A stretch of DNA of 8,606 nucleotides from STC-74 sp043756665 (GTDB taxonomy: Bacteria > Patescibacteriota > Gracilibacteria > BD1-5 > UBA2023), in the NCBI GenBank assembly GCA_043756665.1, contig JAYUQR010000104.1, forward strand, positions 1 through 8,606, given 5' to 3'. Positions 7,022-8,606 of the stretch are shown here, piece after piece (position 1 is the stretch's first letter; each line of letters begins with the position of its first letter). Under the pieces are notes generated by a model. That model had not been told where the DNA came from, did not search any database, and saw nothing but the letters and a program-made list of their open reading frames with translations. The position numbers were made by a program, and so were the translations under genes.

Positions 7022-7069
7022 CACGACACCAATACGAGACTGGGTCATGAAGAGACATTTGTACTCTAG

Positions 7070-7360
7070 CACGTATATATATATATATATGTCAATTCTT
7101 GGCTATGCGAAAATCTTCACCATTTTTCAACTTCCCTGAAATACACTCCGATATATTTGCAACGTACTCTGATGGAGACGGTCATTCACATAATCCATAA
7201 ATCAATCTCCACGAAGAATCCAAAATATCATAGCGAACTCTACAAACGAATCCTCACGAATCTCCTCGATAATGCCCTCAAATATAAATCCTGATGAGAA
7301 ATCCGAGTAGAGATCCATTGTAAAAATAAGGAATTTCGAGTAACGATCTCCTTCCCATAA
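7070..7360 (+). pseudogene. Remnant of a histidine-kinase ATPase domain
   Basis: The frame is open from 7070 (after TAG 7067-7069) to TAA 7358-7360, with two adjacent TGA codons read as Gly. ELYKRILTNLLDNALKY followed by KSGGEIRVEI is a clear N-box of a sensor kinase ATPase domain, which binds Mg-ATP. The phosphoacceptor His region is not recognisable upstream, and the frame stops before the DxGxG box. After the TAA the same frame continues KDFEKISLSD, faintly like a kinase F-box. The copy is thus broken at both ends. It lies between the foreign-looking segment and the TelA-like gene, so the segment may mark the edge of an old deletion. A short functional ORF from ATG 7172 is unlikely. Confidence 0.5.
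7074..7090. repeat. (TA)n microsatellite, 17 bp
   Basis: An uninterrupted alternating T-A run beside the right edge of the foreign-looking segment. It may be a fragile or breakpoint sequence. Confidence 0.95.
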
Positions 7361-7423
7361 AAAGATTTTGAAAAAATATCGCTTTCGGATACACTCTGAG
7401 GGTATTATTAATCTCCTCAATAT

Positions 7424-8539
7424 ATGGCAGATACGCAAGTCAAGACTCAGGATCCACAGGATCAAACAGGTACAGTAATGGCAGTCATAAATACCAAACC
7501 TCTCACAGCTACAGAACAGGCAGAAGTAGAACAGACTTTTGCAGAAGCGAAAGATTTTCGCTCACTCGGTGAGAAGATCACTTCCCCTCTCGACTCCATC
7601 ATTGCTGAGACTGCAACAGTCATCGATGCGGATCCGATCATGCAGGTCTCCGATGAGCTCTCGAAAATGAACACAGAGGTCCAGTCAGTCTATAAAGAGA
7701 TCATCAATAATGACGGCATGATGATGCGCGCAGCTAAGGCTGTTCCTCTCCTCGGGACGCTTATGCGATCACTCGATGCCAAGTGGGATGAAGCGAAGTT
7801 CAATATCCAGACCCTTCAAGGGAAAATAGAAATGATTTTCTCTGGGTTCGATCAAGCATACACATCCCTCAATACCTCCATCGACATGCAGAAAAAATTT
7901 CTCGATGGGATCGATGCCAATCTCGGGAAGGTAATAGCCTACCGAGACTTTCTCGGAACGAAGATCGAAGAATTCAAGGCGAAGAAATCAGAAACAACCG
8001 ATGAGGCATCCACTATGAAACTCGATATGTTCATCCGTCAGGTCGAATACTTCCAATCGAATCTCAATGTCCTCATCGGAAACCTCGACATGGCTCGCAA
8101 ACGCCTCCTCATGCGACTCGACGCTGCAGCGAAGCTCTCTCTCTCGATGTCATCCTCTCGTCCGATATTCAAGACACTCCTCTCGACAGCCCTTATCGAG
8201 ACGTCATCACAGAAGGCACTCGATGCGAGTATGAAGGCAATTAGTGTTATGGGTGATACCATCGATAAGATGTCATCGGAACTCACTGATAAGGCCATCG
8301 AATCCTCACGTCGTTCCGAAGAACTCTCATCGAAACCCGTACTCTCATCGGAGGTCTTTGTCGCGAATGTCACGAAACTGAAGAACTATTTCGAGACCAT
8401 AGAAGCCTATCGTGCGCAGGTAAAGATCGAGGCAGATGCAGAAAAGAAAGCCTTCGATGATGCCTCAGAACAGCTCAAACAAGTAAAAATCCTCAATGCG
8501 AAGGATCAAGAAGAGCTCGCGAAAGAACTAAATAACTAA
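7424..8539 (+). CDS. TelA/KlaA-like protein (toxic anion resistance family)
   Basis: A 371-aa, largely helical, soluble protein with no signal peptide. The C-terminal half, QVEYFQSNLNVLIGNLDMA, then PIFKTLLSTALIETSSQKAL (247-266) and a long coiled-coil tail to residue 300, matches the pattern of the TelA/KlaA family, where 'PLWK..L..AL......AL' is typical. That family was named for tellurite resistance, but its usual role is unclear and many members act in stress or phage-defence contexts. A disordered N-terminus (residues 1-30) precedes. ATG 7424 lies in the context TCCTCAATATATGG also seen at 3476; a TATTAT at 7403-7408 could be its -10. All of its eleven glycines are GGN; none is UGA, unlike the other native genes. 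Length is in the family range. Confidence 0.7.
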   Translation: MADTQVKTQDPQDQTGTVMAVINTKPLTATEQAEVEQTFAEAKDFRSLGEKITSPLDSIIAETATVIDADPIMQVSDELSKMNTEVQSVYKEIINNDGMMMRAAKAVPLLGTLMRSLDAKWDEAKFNIQTLQGKIEMIFSGFDQAYTSLNTSIDMQKKFLDGIDANLGKVIAYRDFLGTKIEEFKAKKSETTDEASTMKLDMFIRQVEYFQSNLNVLIGNLDMARKRLLMRLDAAAKLSLSMSSSRPIFKTLLSTALIETSSQKALDASMKAISVMGDTIDKMSSELTDKAIESSRRSEELSSKPVLSSEVFVANVTKLKNYFETIEAYRAQVKIEADAEKKAFDDASEQLKQVKILNAKDQEELAKELNN

Positions 8540-8580
8540 AATCCCCCCAAAATCCTACAAGAATTATCCCGAATTTTCCC

Positions 8581-8606
8581 TTGACAGAGCCAAGTATTGC
8601 ATAATG
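8581..8606 (+). promoter_or_regulatory. TTGACA element, promoter cut by window end
   Basis: A perfect -35 hexamer at 8581-8586, just after the TelA-like gene. The expected -10 falls at the window edge (CATAAT at 8600-8605 is too near for standard spacing). The last 13 bases, GTATTGCATAATG, also resemble the left half of a dif site (GCATAATG). Either reading needs the sequence beyond the window. Confidence 0.35.

Larger units (their letters stand above)
6301..7070. other. Foreign-looking segment (transfer or assembly chimera)
   Basis: This stretch has visibly higher G+C and GC-ending codons, and contains a promoter, Shine-Dalgarno site, a gene with standard stop UGA, and an intrinsic terminator, all unlike the flanks. 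Left of 6300 and right of about 7074 the DNA is AT-rich. TACTCTAG occurs at 6362-6369 and again at 7062-7069, exactly 700 bp apart, which could be a target-site duplication, though the terminator lies outside it. No inverted repeats or transposase are seen. Exact edges are uncertain. Confidence 0.6.

Noticed and set aside
7462..8373. Minus-strand frames inside the TelA-like gene
   Set aside because: Ser-rich shadows of a long, well-formed + strand gene.
1..8606. CRISPR array, tRNA or rRNA genes
   Set aside because: No regularly spaced repeats, cloverleaf-like or rRNA-like stretches were seen by eye; a covariance search was not possible.

Overview
The window reads as a chromosomal piece of a Candidate Phyla Radiation bacterium that decodes UGA as glycine (translation table 25: Gracilibacteria/BD1-5 or Absconditabacteria/SR1). 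With the standard code most genes look shattered. With UGA as Gly they fuse into intact proteins, and several UGA codons fall on near-invariant glycines: the S4 motif AHA-G-VCSRR, the RluB motif KE-G-KNRQIRR, and the Xer motif RGK-G-GKLR. I count about 39 in-frame UGA codons in eight native genes. The organism assignment is inference from the code alone.

Layout. 1-193 (+): possible 3' end of an unidentified gene. 94-1350 (-): M29-type metallo-aminopeptidase with the family metal ligands, preceded by a 29-bp palindrome that closely matches a Fur box. 1434-1778: AT-rich, no gene, with a dif-like site at 1706-1733. 1779-2222 (-): AT-rich hypothetical gene, divergent from 2317-3456 (+), a complete Xer-type tyrosine recombinase whose N-terminal domain carries an insert of about 70 residues containing a 7-bp tandem repeat. 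3476-3757 (+): small hypothetical protein. 3744-4523 (-): RluB/RsuA-family 23S/16S pseudouridine synthase. 4641-4874 and 4915-5418 (+): two small membrane proteins, the second with a PH-like tail. 5415-6194 (-): AbiEi-like winged-helix regulator without a toxin partner; its TAG stop and the TAG stop of the preceding + strand gene share one CTAG.

6301-7070 is different in kind. It has higher G+C and a 181-codon gene with no internal UGA, a UGA stop, a clear Shine-Dalgarno site, a sigma70-like promoter and a strong intrinsic terminator. It looks like a standard-code expression cassette inside a UGA=Gly genome, either a recent transfer or an assembly chimera. A C10T9 homopolymer run and an 8-bp direct repeat sit at or near its edges.

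7070-7423: a (TA)n run and a decayed histidine-kinase ATPase remnant. 7424-8539 (+): TelA/KlaA-like protein that, unlike its native neighbours, uses no UGA for its eleven glycines. The window closes on a TTGACA element.

The genes do not form one pathway. The most notable points are the recoded native genes, the embedded standard-code cassette, the Xer gene with a nearby dif-like site, and the Fur-like palindrome in front of a metallopeptidase.
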